The notes under the pieces were generated by a model that was not told the origin of the DNA, did not search any database, and was given only the letters and a program-made list of their open reading frames with translations. From the NCBI RefSeq assembly GCF_050624435.1, contig NC_134542.1, positions 13,971,497 through 14,035,496 of the forward strand: 64,000 nt of DNA, given 5' to 3'. The DNA comes from Tenrec ecaudatus. Its lineage: Eukaryota; Chordata; Mammalia; Afrosoricida; Tenrecidae. Each line of letters starts with the position of its first letter. The first letter of the stretch is position 1. Position numbers and translations under genes: made by a program. Shown piece by piece: positions 10,340 through 22,740 of this stretch.

Positions 10340-11215
10340 ATCATCTCACTTCTGGGTCTCAGGCACTTTCTTTGTTTACAAAGTTTCCAACCTGCCTTCT
10401 TCCCACGCAGCCAAGTGATGTCACTAGTATTCAAGCGTGGTCTAGAGGCACCCAAAGACCCAACCAGAAAAATGCATGGGATTCATCCTGTCCAGAAGAT
10501 TAATAACAGCACTGAAAGAATAAAAACTCTGGGATCTTCTCATTCCCTCTGGCCCCTGCTAACTCTCTGAAATCCTCTGTAAACTTCTTTCTCTGCTTCT
10601 ACCTTTGGGGCCCTTTTTGCCCTTTCCAACGGTTCCATGTCCACAGAGGTGAAGGGCAGGCAGCTGCAGGAGCAGCTGTAGCAGGGCTATTAACCCCATC
10701 CTTGCCATACTCAATTCCAATTTAGTAGCGAGTTTACATTAACACCTGTTTTCCGCGCTTGCGGCCTCTGTACCTGTTAAGTCAGCTAATTCTCTGGCTT
10801 CAGACAAAGGACCAGCTCTAAGCTTCCTCTCTGTAACGATCCTAAAGTCTTTCCACTCTCTTCCTTTGATATCTCGGTCCCTCTAAACCTCGTTTCCCTG
10901 ATTAAAACTTGTTCATTAAAATCTCACTCCATCTCTGAAAGACCTTACACTCACAAACTTTTAATAGGTTTTCAGAAAGAAAAATTCCCTAGAGAAAGAT
11001 GCCATGATTCTCAAAAGAGAGAAAGACTCTCAGAGCTAGGACGTGAACCTGGTCATCGCAGTGGATTCAGACTTGGAAAAAAGACGGGGAAGGTGGCACA
11101 GGCAGAGCCCATCTTTGCTTCTGCTGTGACGCGTGACTTCTGGGAGTCAGAACTCACTCAAGGTCACTGAGCAAGGACAACTCCAACATCCACCTTAAAG
11201 GCTTGTACTTCTTTG
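10340..11215. other. Unassigned intergenic sequence
   Basis: Mixed composition with some GC-richer parts around 10650 and 11080. No repeat family or coding frame recognised. Confidence 0.4.
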
Positions 11216-11217
11216 AT

Positions 11218-11425
11218 TAAAAACTCCAAAAACCAAGCTCACTGCCATAGAGCAGATTCTGGCGCTTAGCAACTCTGGCCTAGTGGTTACATGTTGAGTT
11301 GCTAAAGGCATGTCAGTCCTTTGGAACCACAAGGAGAAAGAAGCTTATTACTCTGGCAAAGAGTTGCAGTCTCAGGAAACCACAGGGACAGTTCTACTTT
11401 GTCCTACAGGTTAGCTATGAGTCTT
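11218..11425 (+). mobile_element. AfroSINE, with an opposed SINE remnant
   Basis: From 11274 the forward AfroSINE head (GGCCTAGTGGTTACATGTTG) runs to GTCTCAGGAAACCACAGGGA and TAGCTATGAGTC. The preceding 45 bases (CCAAGCTCACTGCCATAGAG) look like the tail of a reverse copy. Confidence 0.7.
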
Positions 11426-11429
11426 CTTT

Positions 11430-13521
11430 TTTTGCCTTTAAGTTTACTTATTTTCAGATAATCTCTTTAAGAAAAACAAAATACAAAAGTATGATGCTAT
11501 CACAAATATTTTAAAACATCTTCATGTACACATTAGCTGGTCCTCTCTCAGGACCTTGAAAGAAAACTCAGCAAAGAATGATCTTCACCAGCTTTAGAAT
11601 TAAATGGCCTCTGTCGAGAAAAATTAAGTGATAATTATTTTTCTCTATCAAGAAGTATTTTTTTCTAAACATATTTTTGGCAAATAATCCACATATCATA
11701 CAATTCAGTAGTTCAATCATATCAAGAAAACTTATACAAAAGTTTCCACAACCGATTTTAGAATACTTTTTTCTTTCTTGTACTCATCGTAATTCCTCCC
11801 TGAAACCCTGCAGATCATTAATCATAGATTTATCAATCCTGGATTTCACCACGAGTCTTTGATTCAAGGCCCATTGTTTTTTAAGCAAAAATGAAACAAC
11901 CCCCCCCAAACCCTTAATTATTGCTTCATATTTTAATCACCTATAAAATGTCTTTTGGAAATGATTGATTGGTACCAAGACCCACTAATTAATTAATTAA
12001 ATCAGAACCACAGATTAATTGTGTTAAAATATTGGTTTATTTGGACAGTGTTCCAGGTTCTTTAAATGTGCAACCATAAATTTAGGACTTCTATTTTGTA
12101 ATGCATCCTCTGTATATACGCTGATATTTCCCATTTTTGTTTTAGGTGAAGGAAAAAGTGCAGAGTTAATGGACCAATTGGATATTTATTCAGATGAATT
12201 AATTTAAACACAGAGAAAAACCTTCCAGATCCTACAAATATGACTAAAGTAATAGGTTTCTCTGAAAGATAATCACTAGAGAACTGAAAATGTGGACTCT
12301 CTTTGTATTGATCAAAGAAGAGACCTCCTCCACGGATTTAATTACATAAAAACTAATTTGCATATAAACCTGCATTCATTCAAAATAGACTATTAACAAA
12401 TAATTTGTGCTCTATAAAAATGAATTCTTTAACCTACTTGACATTGACAAATGTTGGTTATTTTTAAACAGCAATCATTATAATTTGGGGAATTTGGGGA
12501 AATCTTTCTTACTTTTGCATTTCCTACTGAATTTTTAACATATTCTGATAAACAGTGCAAACTAACACTTAATGGGTTTTTAAGTCATCTATAGATCTAA
12601 AATACCATGACTTTCATTTTGAGCAAAATCATATAGAAATTTTAATGGCAACATTTACTCTTTCAATCTTCCAGTGTTGAATTTCTTCAAATGCCTGATG
12701 CAGTAATACAGCACATGACTGAAGAGTCCAAATATTGCCCTATTTTGGGGGAGCCAATCTCATGAAGATGTAGAAAGAATATTTGCAATGAAGTCTTATG
12801 TGTCCTCATTTGAAGGAAAATCCTTCCCATCCCAGCGTTTGCACTTGCCCATCTCTGTCCCTTTGTCTCTGTCTCCTAGTAGACCTCACCCCTGTCAAGC
12901 TACAGAGCCAACCACCCTGACTCAATCCAGTAGTACACACACCCCCTAGAGGCAGCCACATGAGAAAAGTAATAGGGTAAAATAAATAATGATAAAATAA
13001 AACAAATATTTCTCACACAAAAGTAAAGGTAGGATGTGTATTCTTAATATTTGGGCATGATTGGTGTGTGCATGCAGGTGTCTTTGGGGAAGTGTAGATT
13101 CATGAGGGGGAAGGTCAATAGAAGAGGAAGACATTTTGGTTAAAGCAACTGAAATGGGGAAATCACTGTTTGAATACTTAGAATGCCTGTGCCAAGCTTT
13201 CTACTTGGCCAGCTATCCACGAGGGCTTCCAGAAGTCCACGAAGCCAGAGGTTTGGCTGGGTAAAGTGAAACAGGGGCAGGGAAAGATTAGCTTGTATAA
13301 TGGATGGGGAGTGCACAGAACTGGCTCAGGCCTTTAGTCAAAGATTGATGGAAGTCAGTAAACATCAACACAATGTTTAGAAACATCAAATGTTTAGAAA
13401 TTTGGTGTACTTAGCTTTTAAGTTGTTTTGATGGTTTCTAGGCAACGCAGGACTTTCCTCCTGGCCGGATCTCTTCGGGAGTTGCTAACGCGATCTTCTT
13501 GGGCTTTTTACCTGGTAGTCA
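11430..13521. other. Long A+T-rich stretch, mostly unassigned
   Basis: Two kilobases without a recognised young repeat. A fragment at about 11650-11880 resembles the old L1 end at 5185 (TTTATCAATCCTGGATTTCAC). TTAATTAATTAATTAA lies near 11985. No coding frame with a recognisable domain. Confidence 0.4.
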
Positions 13522-13937
13522 TGGGTGGTAGTTGAATGATCCTATGTCAACCTGAATTTGCATGAAAATGTCGATCAGGTTACAGCCTAGTGATGCCTCC
13601 TTGCAGGCGTGGTCTTCTTATAAGAGGAAATTGGGGAAATCCCTCTCTCTATGTTCCTCTCCCTTCCTGCTTGCTGGGATTCTGCCTGCTGCCAGGAGTA
13701 GTCCAATGGGAGGCCCAATCCTGAGAACTGTTGGTGCCCTGTCATACTTCCACTAACCTTGGATATCCATGTGACTTTGCACTCTGCCTTTATCCAACTA
13801 GCCTTGGATGGATGGACTTGAGTTGAACTTGGATGCGGTTCCTTCTTGATGTAAAGTTGCTTCTTGAGATAAAGTTCTTATTTATACATAGATGAGTGTC
13901 ACTGATTTTGTTTCCCTGGACAGCCTGGACAAACACA
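13522..13937 (+). mobile_element. Solo LTR, related subfamily
   Basis: Starts GGTGGTAGTTGAATG, has TATGTCAACCTG, GAACTTGGATGCGGTTCC and a TTTGTTTCCCTGGACAG end, and terminates AAACACA. The internal words match the copy at 19164-19655, so it is a shorter subfamily of the same LTR group. Confidence 0.65.
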
Positions 13938-13944
13938 CCATAGT

Positions 13945-14212
13945 CCTCAAATCTTCCCTCAATCAAGGTTTTTGGTAAACTGCCTCTTTGGACTCTCTCC
14001 ATCTCATTTGATTGATCCAGCATCTTTAATATATTCTGCATAGAATCATTTAATAATGTCAATTAAGGTCTGGTATTTTCTACTTTTTTTTCAAGTTGAT
14101 ATATGCTGAGCATGTTTGGCTTTTAATATCTTTAATTCTGCAGATTTGAACATTTTATTAAACACCTTTTCTTGTCTTTTCAAGAACTCCCTAACATGTT
14201 ATCTTCAGCTCT
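13945..14212 (-). mobile_element. RTE LINE fragment
   Basis: Minus-strand RTE text with TCTCTCCATCTCATTTGATTG and CTGCATAGAATCATTTAATA, equivalent to the zone after 235 and 37390. Interrupted by the L1 end at 14213 and resumed at 15141. Confidence 0.6.
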
Positions 14213-15140
14213 TTAAAAAAATCATTTTATTGGGGGCTCATACAACTCATCACAATTCATACATACATCAATTGTGTAAAGTACATTTGTACATTCGTTG
14301 CCCTCATCATTCTCAAAACTTTTGCTCTCCACTTAAGCCCTGGGCATCAGCTCCTCATTTTCTCCCTCCCTCCCCGCTCTCCCTCCCTCATGAACCCTTG
14401 ATAATTTATAAAGTATTATTTTGTCATATCTTACACTGTCCAACATCTCCCTTCACCCACTTTTCTGTTGTCCATCCCCCAGAGAGGAGGTTATATGTAG
14501 ATCCCTATAATCAGTTCCCCCTTTCCACCCTACCCTCCTTCCACCCTCCCAGTATTGCCACTCACACCACTGGTCCTGAAGGGATCATCTACCCTGGATT
14601 CCCTGTGTTTCCAGTTCCTATCTGTACCAGTGTACATCCTCTGGTCTAGCCAGACTTGCAAGGTAGAGGAATGCCAGTTTAATAGAACAAAGTATTCTAG
14701 CATTGAGGGAGTACTTGAGTGGAGGACCAATGTCCATCTGCTACCTTATTATTAAACCTATAAATATATGCACATAGATCTAATTTCCAATACTCATATA
14801 TAAATATATTTACATACATACATTACTTTAATTAGACCTCTATAAATGCCCTTTGCCTCCTAGGTCTTTCTTCTATTTCTTTTTACTTTCCTCTTGTCCC
14901 CCTATCATGCTCAGCCTTCATTTGGGTTTCAGTAATTCCTCTCGGTTACATTACTCTTGATCATGCCCTACCAGGCCTCCTACACCCTCCTCACCCTTGA
15001 TTTGGATCACTTATTGTTCCCTTGTCCCTGGATTTGTTGACACCACTTCCTTTCTTCTCACCTCCCCCTCTCCCATGCCCCCCGGAACTGTGGGGCCCAT
15101 GGGTTTCCCCTCCAGATTGTTCATCCAGCCTATCTTATCT
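14213..15140 (-). mobile_element. L1-type 3'-end insertion inside RTE
   Basis: Antisense copy starting at its 3' end (ATCATTTTATTGGGGGCTCA) and running about 930 bases to CCAGCCTATCTTATC. It lacks the internal repeated segment seen in longer copies because sequence between about 14660 and 14680 is deleted. A 177-codon frame across it is accidental antisense of the C+T-rich tail. Confidence 0.8.
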
Positions 15141-15300
15141 ATAGTCAAAACAAGTTTCAGAGTCTTTTCTGGCATCCGTGTTAATTTTTCCTTCCTTGCC
15201 TGTCTTTTTAATGATCTTTCTCTCTCTTCATATGTGATACTCTTGATGTCATATCAAAACTCGTCACGTCTTATATCATTAGTGTTCAGTGAGTCAAATA
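15141..15300 (-). mobile_element. RTE LINE fragment, continuation
   Basis: CAAGTTTCAGAGTCTTTTCTGGC and CTGTCTTTTTAATGATCT match 38160-38230. Same element as 13945-14212. Confidence 0.65.
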
Positions 15301-15319
15301 TATTCTTGAATTGTGTTGG

Positions 15320-15415
15320 AACAATTGTACTCTTGGCCCAAGACTGCACAGCGTTATGTTTTGTTGCATATAGGGTCTCTGTGAATCAGAACTGACTTGA
15401 AGGCTCATCACAATA
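15320..15415 (+). mobile_element. RTE/AfroSINE 3' tail
   Basis: GATTGTAC-like start, GTTATGTTTTGTTGCATATAGGG, GAATCAGAACTGACTTGA. This is the shared 3' tail in forward orientation, abutting the reverse RTE piece. Confidence 0.6.
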
Positions 15416-16244
15416 AAAACATCATTGAAAAGGAACGAGGGCTATACGTGTCACCGTGATTAAGGACAACGTAAGAGAGAAAGAGCGGGACAACTTCTGC
15501 CATGAGAAGATTAACTAGACCAGTGTGGTCTCATTGTGGCTCGAGCCTTATAAGCATGGGTGTGAAGTAGATGATTTCGTATAGAATGAGTTTTACAGCA
15601 TTTCATACAATTACTGTTATATTCAATTGTGATTTTTCCTTTCGACTGTGAGCAGGGTTTCTACTCTAGGGGATAACATGGATAGCCTCTAGCAGACATT
15701 TTACGCCCCTCCCCCCATTTGACCTCCTCTGCGTGAATGTTTTCATACTTCCGCCTGTGAGCAGATCGTAGCAACTGCTTCTCTACGTAGAGATACCATC
15801 GTGCTCAGCACTAGACACTGACAACTAGAACTGATACCCGTAGTCATGTGCTGGGGTGGGTCTTGAAAGCAGTATAAATAGCTCAAACTTTGGGAGATAC
15901 TTTCCATGAGATGGCTATGGCTCAACCTCACGGTTGGCTGCCTGTCTGCTCCTCTGCCGGTAGTTTCCTATGGAAACAAAATCAAAGTGACCCTTTGAAT
16001 ATACAGGAGGACATTGGTGATGGTTTGTTCTTGAAAATGCTTAAACCTTTCAGCCCAAAGGCTTCACCGTACTGGTACCAGGTCAAATATTTTGATCTGG
16101 GCTGGGGAGAGCAGGAGGGGAGTATGTGAGCTTGGGGCCTTCAGGAGGTGCCACAGAGCATCATATGGTATAGAAGATTGGCAATGATTTTAGTGCCAGA
16201 GTGGTGCCAATATTTAAGACCCTCTTGATAGTTTGATAGATTCA
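15416..16244. other. Unassigned sequence
   Basis: No recognised repeat. An open frame of 79 codons (15890-16129, plus strand) has no domain that I know and no similarity elsewhere in the window. Confidence 0.35.
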
Positions 16245-16325
16245 TTCCCAGCATAGTAAACCAGATGATTTTCTGTTTCAAAATGGCCAATATCAGTCTA
16301 TTTCAGCTCATTAATGTGCCTCTGC
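16245..16325 (-). mobile_element. RTE LINE fragment
   Basis: ATTCCCAGCATAGTAAACCAG, AAAATGGCCAATATCAGTC and AGCTCATTAATG follow the RTE endonuclease zone in reverse. Confidence 0.65.
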
Positions 16326-17114
16326 TCTTTTTTTTAAACTCAGAAGTGACTGGGTGTTAGGACTCACCTTGACTCTGGTGTGACATGATTTACATAACAA
16401 GACAAAGCTCCCTTTTCAAAATAGGATTGTATTTATAGGTTACACAATTCAATGAATCTCAATCCTCAAAACAAACAAAGAAACCCAAATCTAGGAAGAG
16501 CAAGTGTTTCTCTGCTAGGGAGCAAGCTGAGATTTCGAAGAGGCTGAAAGTCATGACCAAAGTCTGTCCATAATAAGTTAAAGGAGTACGTTAATCAGTG
16601 TTATGTGACTCTCACAGCAATGCTTTATAAACTTAGTTTGGACAGAACATTTCTACAATGTTGGCACCAGTGAAATATCAGATACAGGGCTTTGATTTGC
16701 TTCCTATGGACTGTGACTTTACTGGGGGACAATACGAAGCCACTGGAAAGTTTTGTGAAAGGAATTAACACACAAAAGTCAATTCCTGAAGGTTAGAACC
16801 TGGCATCTGCAGAACATGAGAGGAAAAGGCAATGTGGGAGAGATAAGTTACTTACCATGGTGTCCAATTAGGACTTAGTTTATATAAAGAAACTGAGAGT
16901 TTGTTTATTTTAATTCATGCTATTGTTCATTATTTTCATACTTATATTAATATTAATATATTATTGATATCTTGTTATTAATAGTATATGATTAAGAGCT
17001 TGTTCAGTATAATATAAAATGAATGTATTATATACTTAATATTAATGACTCTTATCATTATTAAATCCATTCATAATCTAAGATATACATCAAATAAAAT
17101 GAAAAAAGATTTTT
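16326..17114. other. Unassigned, very A+T-rich towards the end
   Basis: Nothing recognised. From 16900 to 17100 it is an AT-rich tract with TTATTAATATTAATATATT-like words. Confidence 0.4.
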
Positions 17115-17578
17115 TTAAAGGATCATTTTATTGGAGGCTCTTACAGCTCTTATAACAATCCATACATCAGTGGATCAAGAATATTTGTATATCAAATATT
17201 TTTATATTTGTCTTTATTATTTTCTAAACATTTCCTTCCTATTTGAGCCTTTAGTATCAGCTCCTCGTTTTTCTCTTCCCTACCTCATGACCCCTTGATA
17301 AATTATAACTTATTATTTTCATATCTTACACTGACCGCTGTCTCCTTTCTCCCATGGTTTCTGTTGTTCATCCCCCCCTGGGAGGGGTGGGTGTGTTTAT
17401 GTGTCAATCATTGAGATCAGTTCCCACTTCCTCTCCTCCTCTCCCCACCTTCCCCTACCCTCCTGATATCGCTACTCCCATGTCTGTTCCTGAGAGGTTT
17501 ATCTAACCTGGATTCCATGTGTAGTGACCTCTTATCTGTACCTGTGTACATGCTCTGGTCTCGCCCGCAGTGAAAAAT
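17115..17578 (-). mobile_element. L1-type 3'-end fragment
   Basis: Antisense copy from GATCATTTTATTGGAGGCTC through CCTTGATAAATTATAACTTA to GTACATGCTCTGGTCTCGCC. More diverged than 9411 and closer to the copy at 59643. Confidence 0.8.
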
Positions 17579-17599
17579 TTTTATTTCTCTGTTTACATG

Positions 17600-19163
17600 A
17601 CTTTTGACAACTATTTGTCAGTTTGTGGGACTGTGGTGACTCGTGCATTGCTGTGATGCTGGAACCTGTGTCACCAGTGTTTCAAGTGCCAGCTGGGTCA
17701 CCCTAAGTAGAGGTCTCAGAAAGCTTACAGGCTCTGAAGAAGGGTTGTGTGGTCCACTTCTAAGGAATTAGCCGCTGAAAACCTCAGAGACAGAACTGAA
17801 TATCCTCAAATGCTGAAAACCTCATGAAAAGAAGCAGAACACGGTCAGAGACAGTGCTGGCTGATGAGGCCTTCACGCTGACAGCCTTCCCAAGTAACGC
17901 TTTGGGAGTGAAGTCTGCCAGGCCGTCATGGGCTGACAGGGCAGGGCTCAAAGTGGGAGGAAGTAACTGCAAGCATCAGTTAGGATTTGGAACTTGGAAT
18001 GTGTGGATTATGAACCTAGGAAAACTGGAAGTTGTCAAAAAATGAAATAGGACACATACGACATTCTAGGCGAAGAAATGGTGTAGTATTGGCCATTTTG
18101 AATCAGAAACTCATTTGGCTTACCCTGCTAGGAATGAAACAATCAAGAGGAATGGCCATGCATTCACCCTCAAAAGGACATTTCAAGATTTAACTGGTAG
18201 TAGCTCAATGCTGCCTGTGATAAGATTATGTCTACCTGAACAAGGAAATCCAATACACACAGCTACAATTCAAACTTATGCATCAAGCACCAAAGCTAGT
18301 GACGAAGAAGTTGAAAAATTTTAAGTGTGTCTTCAGTCTGAAATTGTTTCAACATGCAGTCATAATGCATTAATAATCGTAGGATATTGATATGAAATGT
18401 TGCAAACAAAGAGGAAGGAGCATCAGTTGGAAAATATGGTTTTGCTAATGGAAACAAAGATGGAGATCACATGATAGAATTTTGCAAGGAGAATGTCTTC
18501 TTCAGTGCTACTATCTTTTTTTCAACAACAGAAAGGTGACTATATACAGGGACTTCTCCGGAAATCACAGTGACTATATCTGTGGGAAGATATGGAGGTT
18601 CAATATGAGCAGTTAAACCAGGCTCGAGGCCCAAGGGCTCAAGCAGAAAAAATGTTTTGGAAATGATGATGACCACATATGTACACATGAGTTTGATACA
18701 ATTGAATGGATTTTTATAAGAGCCCCCAATAAAATGATTTATTTATAATAATAGTAAACAGGCTCGGGCTTACTGTGAAATGGAACATAAATTGGTGCTA
18801 TTTAAGATAAGCTTGAAGTTGAAAATAAGTTAAAAACAAATTCACAAATAAGACCTTACATATATCATATCTGAAGTTCAAGAACGGATTTGATGCATTG
18901 AACACTAATGACAAAAGACTTGAGCTGTGGGGTGCCGTCAGGTATCTCATTTATGAAGAGAGTCAAAGGTCATTAAAAATCCAGGAAGAAAGAAAGGATC
19001 ACAGTGGATGTCAGAAGACATCCTGAAACTTGCTCTTAATTGTAGAGTAATTAAGGCACATGGAAGAAATAATGAAGTCAACGAGCTAAACAGAACATTT
19101 CAAAGGACAGCTTGAGAAGACAAAGTGAAATAATTGTAATGAAATATGCAAAGACCTAGAGTT
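17600..19163 (+). mobile_element. RTE LINE, 5' end and endonuclease domain
   Basis: Forward RTE from its 5' region (TGTGGTGACTCGTGCATTGCTGTGATGC at 17634) into the APE-type endonuclease. The frame near 17990 reads GTWNVWIMNLGKLEVVKK, the usual start of the RTE endonuclease. Similar text occurs at 48905 and 51225. Stops and frameshifts follow. An L1 end lies at 18614-18757 and an LTR begins at 19164. It would have nicked DNA for target-primed reverse transcription; this copy is dead. Confidence 0.8.
18614..18757 (+). mobile_element. Short L1-type 3' end in RTE
   Basis: Only the last 140 bases of the L1-type family, ending in AATAAAATGATTTATTTATAA. Flanked by the imperfect duplication AAACCAGGCTCG / AAACAGGCTCG, so it is a genuine, severely 5'-truncated insertion. 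Confidence 0.8.
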
Positions 19164-19655
19164 AGGTGGCAGTTGGATTTTATGTCAACTTAAATTTGCC
19201 TGGAGTGTCAGGCTGGGATCCAACCTTTCAATCAGGTTATAACCTGACGATGCCTACATGGTGTGTGTCGTCTTCCAAGGGAGTAACTGGGTGCTGCCCT
19301 CTCTCTCTGCACATCCACCTTCCTGTATGCTGGCACTCTGTGTCTGTCCCTAGGGACAGTTCCATTTGAACTACCCATTGCTGAGAGCTGTCATTTTTCC
19401 ACCACACTTAGATCCACACAACTCTTCATCCACCAGCTTGTGATCTTCCTGCCTCCCATGTCACCTTTCTGCTTCATTGGCCATTAGTTACCTAAGTCTT
19501 AACAGGGACTCAGCTAGTCCATCAACTGTATACACTTGAGTTCAACTTGGCTGGGATGCATTCTTGACATGAAATTCCTTCTTAACTTAAAGTTATCTCT
19601 TGTACAGAGATAACTGGCCCTGGCTTTCTTTCTCTAGACAACCCTGCCTAACACA
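19164..19655 (+). mobile_element. Solo LTR, related subfamily
   Basis: About 490 bp from GGTGGCAGTTGGATTTTATG to CCTGCCTAACACA. Words shared with 13522: CTTGAGTTCAACTTGG and TCTCTAGACAACCC. It interrupts the RTE. Confidence 0.7.
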
Positions 19656-19659
19656 TTAT

Positions 19660-20504
19660 GGTACAAGGGGAAAGGGATAATAGAAAAAACGAATCATGAA
19701 GCTGCAGAGTGGAGGCTCCTCTGACCTCCATCCCATGGCAATGGACCAAGGTTGGACTTTCTTTATTCTTTGGACAGCCAGAGGAGCTCAGGTAGGTCCT
19801 CCTGGTTTACCCGGTTGCTATCTGTAAAGTGCATGGAAAGTGAAACTTTCAGAGCAAATGAATGCAATGAATGTTAGATTGAAGCTCAGGAGGGGAAATC
19901 CCTGTTGGCCTTTTCTGAGGCAAAAGGTATCCTGTGTAGTCAACAAGGCTAATAGTGGGCCAGGACCTGCTTCAATCCAGGCTGGGGAACTAAAACTATG
20001 TTGTATATGAATGGGATAATTTATAAAAGAAAGAATTTAATATGAGTGTTTAATGAAGAATTGTGTTCAGGATATGGGTCTACTGGGATTATATTGCTTT
20101 TTCCTACTTATTGTTATTGACATAATGTGTAATAGAAATGAACATTGGGAATTATGATCTGAGAGAGAGAGCTTGTAAGCCTGCTTCCTTCAGCCATTAG
20201 GATTAGGTATGCTAAAATGGGAATTAGGAATTACCTGAAAGAAATGTCTTTTTTTTTTAAAGTCAAGGTAGAAGGCATTGGAAAGGTTAGCCCCACCCAG
20301 TGTCTTGAGTCCCAAGACATCCTAATTGGAAAAGGCATGTGACTAGAACTGGTGTGAAACTGAAAGGGAAAACACAGGCAATTTTGGCTTTTGGAATTTT
20401 GAGCAAGGGGTTTGTGCCTAGGCTTGGAAGGGCTGAGCCCATGAGCACATCTCTCCTCTGTGACTGAATGTTGAGGGGAGCCTGCAACTGCAAGGTCGGC
20501 ACTA
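19660..20504. other. Unassigned sequence, possibly decayed RTE
   Basis: Lies between two forward RTE parts. No clear match; the minus-strand 147-codon frame (20231-20674) is partly antisense to RTE. Confidence 0.35.
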
Positions 20505-21025
20505 AGACCTACCAAGGGAAAGAAAACCAAAATCTTCACAACTGGATCATTATCTATGGATAAAAGTTTGAAGTTGTCAAGGATTTTGTCTTGTTTGGAT
20601 CCACAATCAATGCTCATGGCAACAGCAATCAAGAGATCAAAGGTCACATTGCATTGGGTAAATCTGCTGTACAAGGCCTCTTTAAATGTTGAAAAGCAAG
20701 TAGGTTACTTTGAGAACAAAGGTGCCTGAGGTAAGACATGGTGTTTTCAATTGTCTCATATGCATGTGAAAATTGAATAAGGAAAAACTATAAAGAATTA
20801 ATGCATTTGAATCATAGTGCTAGAGAAGAATATTGAAAGTACCATGGAATGCCAATAGAACAAACAAATCTGTCTTGAAAGAAGTACAGCCAGAATGCTC
20901 CTTAGAGGCAAGGATGATAAGACTTCATCTCAAGTACTTTGAACGTGTCAGGAGAGACCAGTCCTTGGAGATGGACATCATGCTGGGAAGAGTAGAGGCG
21001 CAGCAAAAAAGAGGAAGGCCCTTGA
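20505..21025 (+). mobile_element. RTE LINE, C-terminal part of reverse transcriptase protein
   Basis: Contains AAGAAAACCAAAATCTTCACAAC and CTTGTTTGGATCCACAATCAATG. Its open stretch 20833-21030 includes VPWNANRTNKSVLKEVQPEC, a conserved C-terminal block of BovB-clade RTE proteins, and KRGRPLR. The polypeptide reading is broken before it. An LTR at 21026 separates it from its 3' tail. Confidence 0.85.
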
Positions 21026-21593
21026 GGTAGTTAGTTTATTGTGCCAACCTGGCCGATAAACACATGTGTGATTAAGTGAAGGGCAGATAAATGGCTCCGT
21101 GAGCCTCACCTTTCTTGTCTCTTGCTCTTTGATCATCAGACAAGTGTGCGGCTGCCTTGCTTGTTCTTTGCCTCAATTTGCAAGCTACACTACCTGTGGG
21201 ACTCCTAACCCATTGACTGTGTCACTGTAATTTGAGGTTCCTTTAAGACCTGCTTCGCCACACCATTGGAATTTAGATCTCTTGAGCTGGGGACTGTCAG
21301 ACCGTCATCAGACCTGCCTCGCTGTTTGCTGCCTGTGCCTGGAAAGCCTGAATTGCTCTACAGAGCAAGATTTGAAGGATTTGAAGCAAAATTTGAAGTC
21401 CTCAAGATTTGAAGGCCTGCCAGTGTCTCACAACTGTCTCACAGGAGTGAGTTGCACTTAGCCATTTGTACTGCTTTATAATTTAATTAACTGTTTATTT
21501 CTTATGTTATCTAACTATCTATCTATCTGTATAAATATATATAAAATTATTAGCATTCTGGTTCTGTTTCTTTAGAGACCCCTGTCTAATACA
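21026..21593 (+). mobile_element. Solo LTR, divergent subfamily
   Basis: About 568 bp, starting GGTAGTTAGTTTATTGTGCC and ending CCTGTCTAATACA. The flanks GCCCTTGAG and GCCCTTAAC indicate a target duplication. Inside is a short (ATCT)n tract near 21510. Its ends place it with the other LTRs, but the middle is different. Confidence 0.65.
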
Positions 21594-21755
21594 GCCCTTA
21601 ACAAGATGGATTGACACAGTGGCTTCAACAAAAGGCTCAAACATAAGAGTGATTGGCAGAACAGCTCAGGATTGGGCAGTGTTTTGTTCTGTTATGCAGA
21701 GTGGCTATGGGTCAGATCCAGCTTGATGGCACCTCACAAGAACAACTGCTTCTCA
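21594..21755 (+). mobile_element. RTE LINE 3' tail
   Basis: AGATGGATTGACACAGTGGC, GGCAGTGTTTTGTTCTGTTA and CTTGATGGCACCTCACAAGAAC complete the RTE interrupted by the LTR. Confidence 0.85.
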
Positions 21756-22740
21756 GGAGACAGAGAAGGCTCTCTGCTCCTTTAAAGATTTGGACCATTA
21801 CACAGTCTCCACTCTATAGCAGTGGACTTGACAGGTATTCTAGACTGTGATTTTTTTAATTGGATGGCATTCAATACATAGATCATATCATTCCAAATTT
21901 CACTTACAATAAGTAGAATGTACGATGTGATTTTTATGTGATCCCATAATCAGTTCTTTTCTCCTATGGAGTCGTTGGTTGCTGACACCTCCAAACGCAT
22001 GGTCAACTGCTGAGCACTTAATCATTCTACCAGCAGTGATCTTTTATTGGTTGAATAACAATGATAGATGTGTACAGTATAAGGAAAATAAATTTTTAGG
22101 TTATTGTTGACAGGAATCAGACATCCAGAGTCAAGAATTCTCCGAATATAAAATCAAAGCAGCATCGCACCTTCTAAATTTGAATTTAAATACTGGGATG
22201 ATATATAGACAAATAGTAGTGATGGCAGCATATTGCAGTTTGATTTATATCCTGAATTGTATACTGAAATGCTTGAAATGGCCAATTGATGATATATCTT
22301 ACAACCAAATGCCAAATTAATTTGCCCAGAGTGTAGGCCCAGGGCACTGAGCAAGATCACTGATTTAGATAGGATTTTAGGACATGACCTCAACTCTAGC
22401 AAACCAGTTATCAAGTAACAGAAACAAAGCATCAGACTTGAAAAATTAATGACCTACAAGACGATTCTTTAGTTCACAGAGATATTCCCTTTATGTTGCA
22501 TGCTACAAGCCTGGAAGCCCAGTATTTTTAGTTATTCTTGGGACAAGGTCTTCTGATACAACATGGATATCACAGAACTAGGTCTTGATGGCATATGCTG
22601 AGGGCTTAGATGCCCTTTGCTTTCTTCTTGGACACAGAGCTTATGGCTACAGCTAACCGATGGATAACTATAAGCATGTTTTCTGTGTTTTTTTTTTCTA
22701 CTTGCTGTTGATATTCTGGCTTCATTAACATGGGCAACAT
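21756..22740. other. Unassigned sequence
   Basis: A+T-rich. No recognised repeat or gene; the 92-codon minus-strand frame at 22154-22432 has no known domain. Confidence 0.35.

Noticed and set aside
14116-14649. 177-codon plus-strand frame, the second longest in the window
   Set aside because: Lies over the antisense C+T-rich L1-type tail; the same frame appears in pieces at other copies (42768, 41911).
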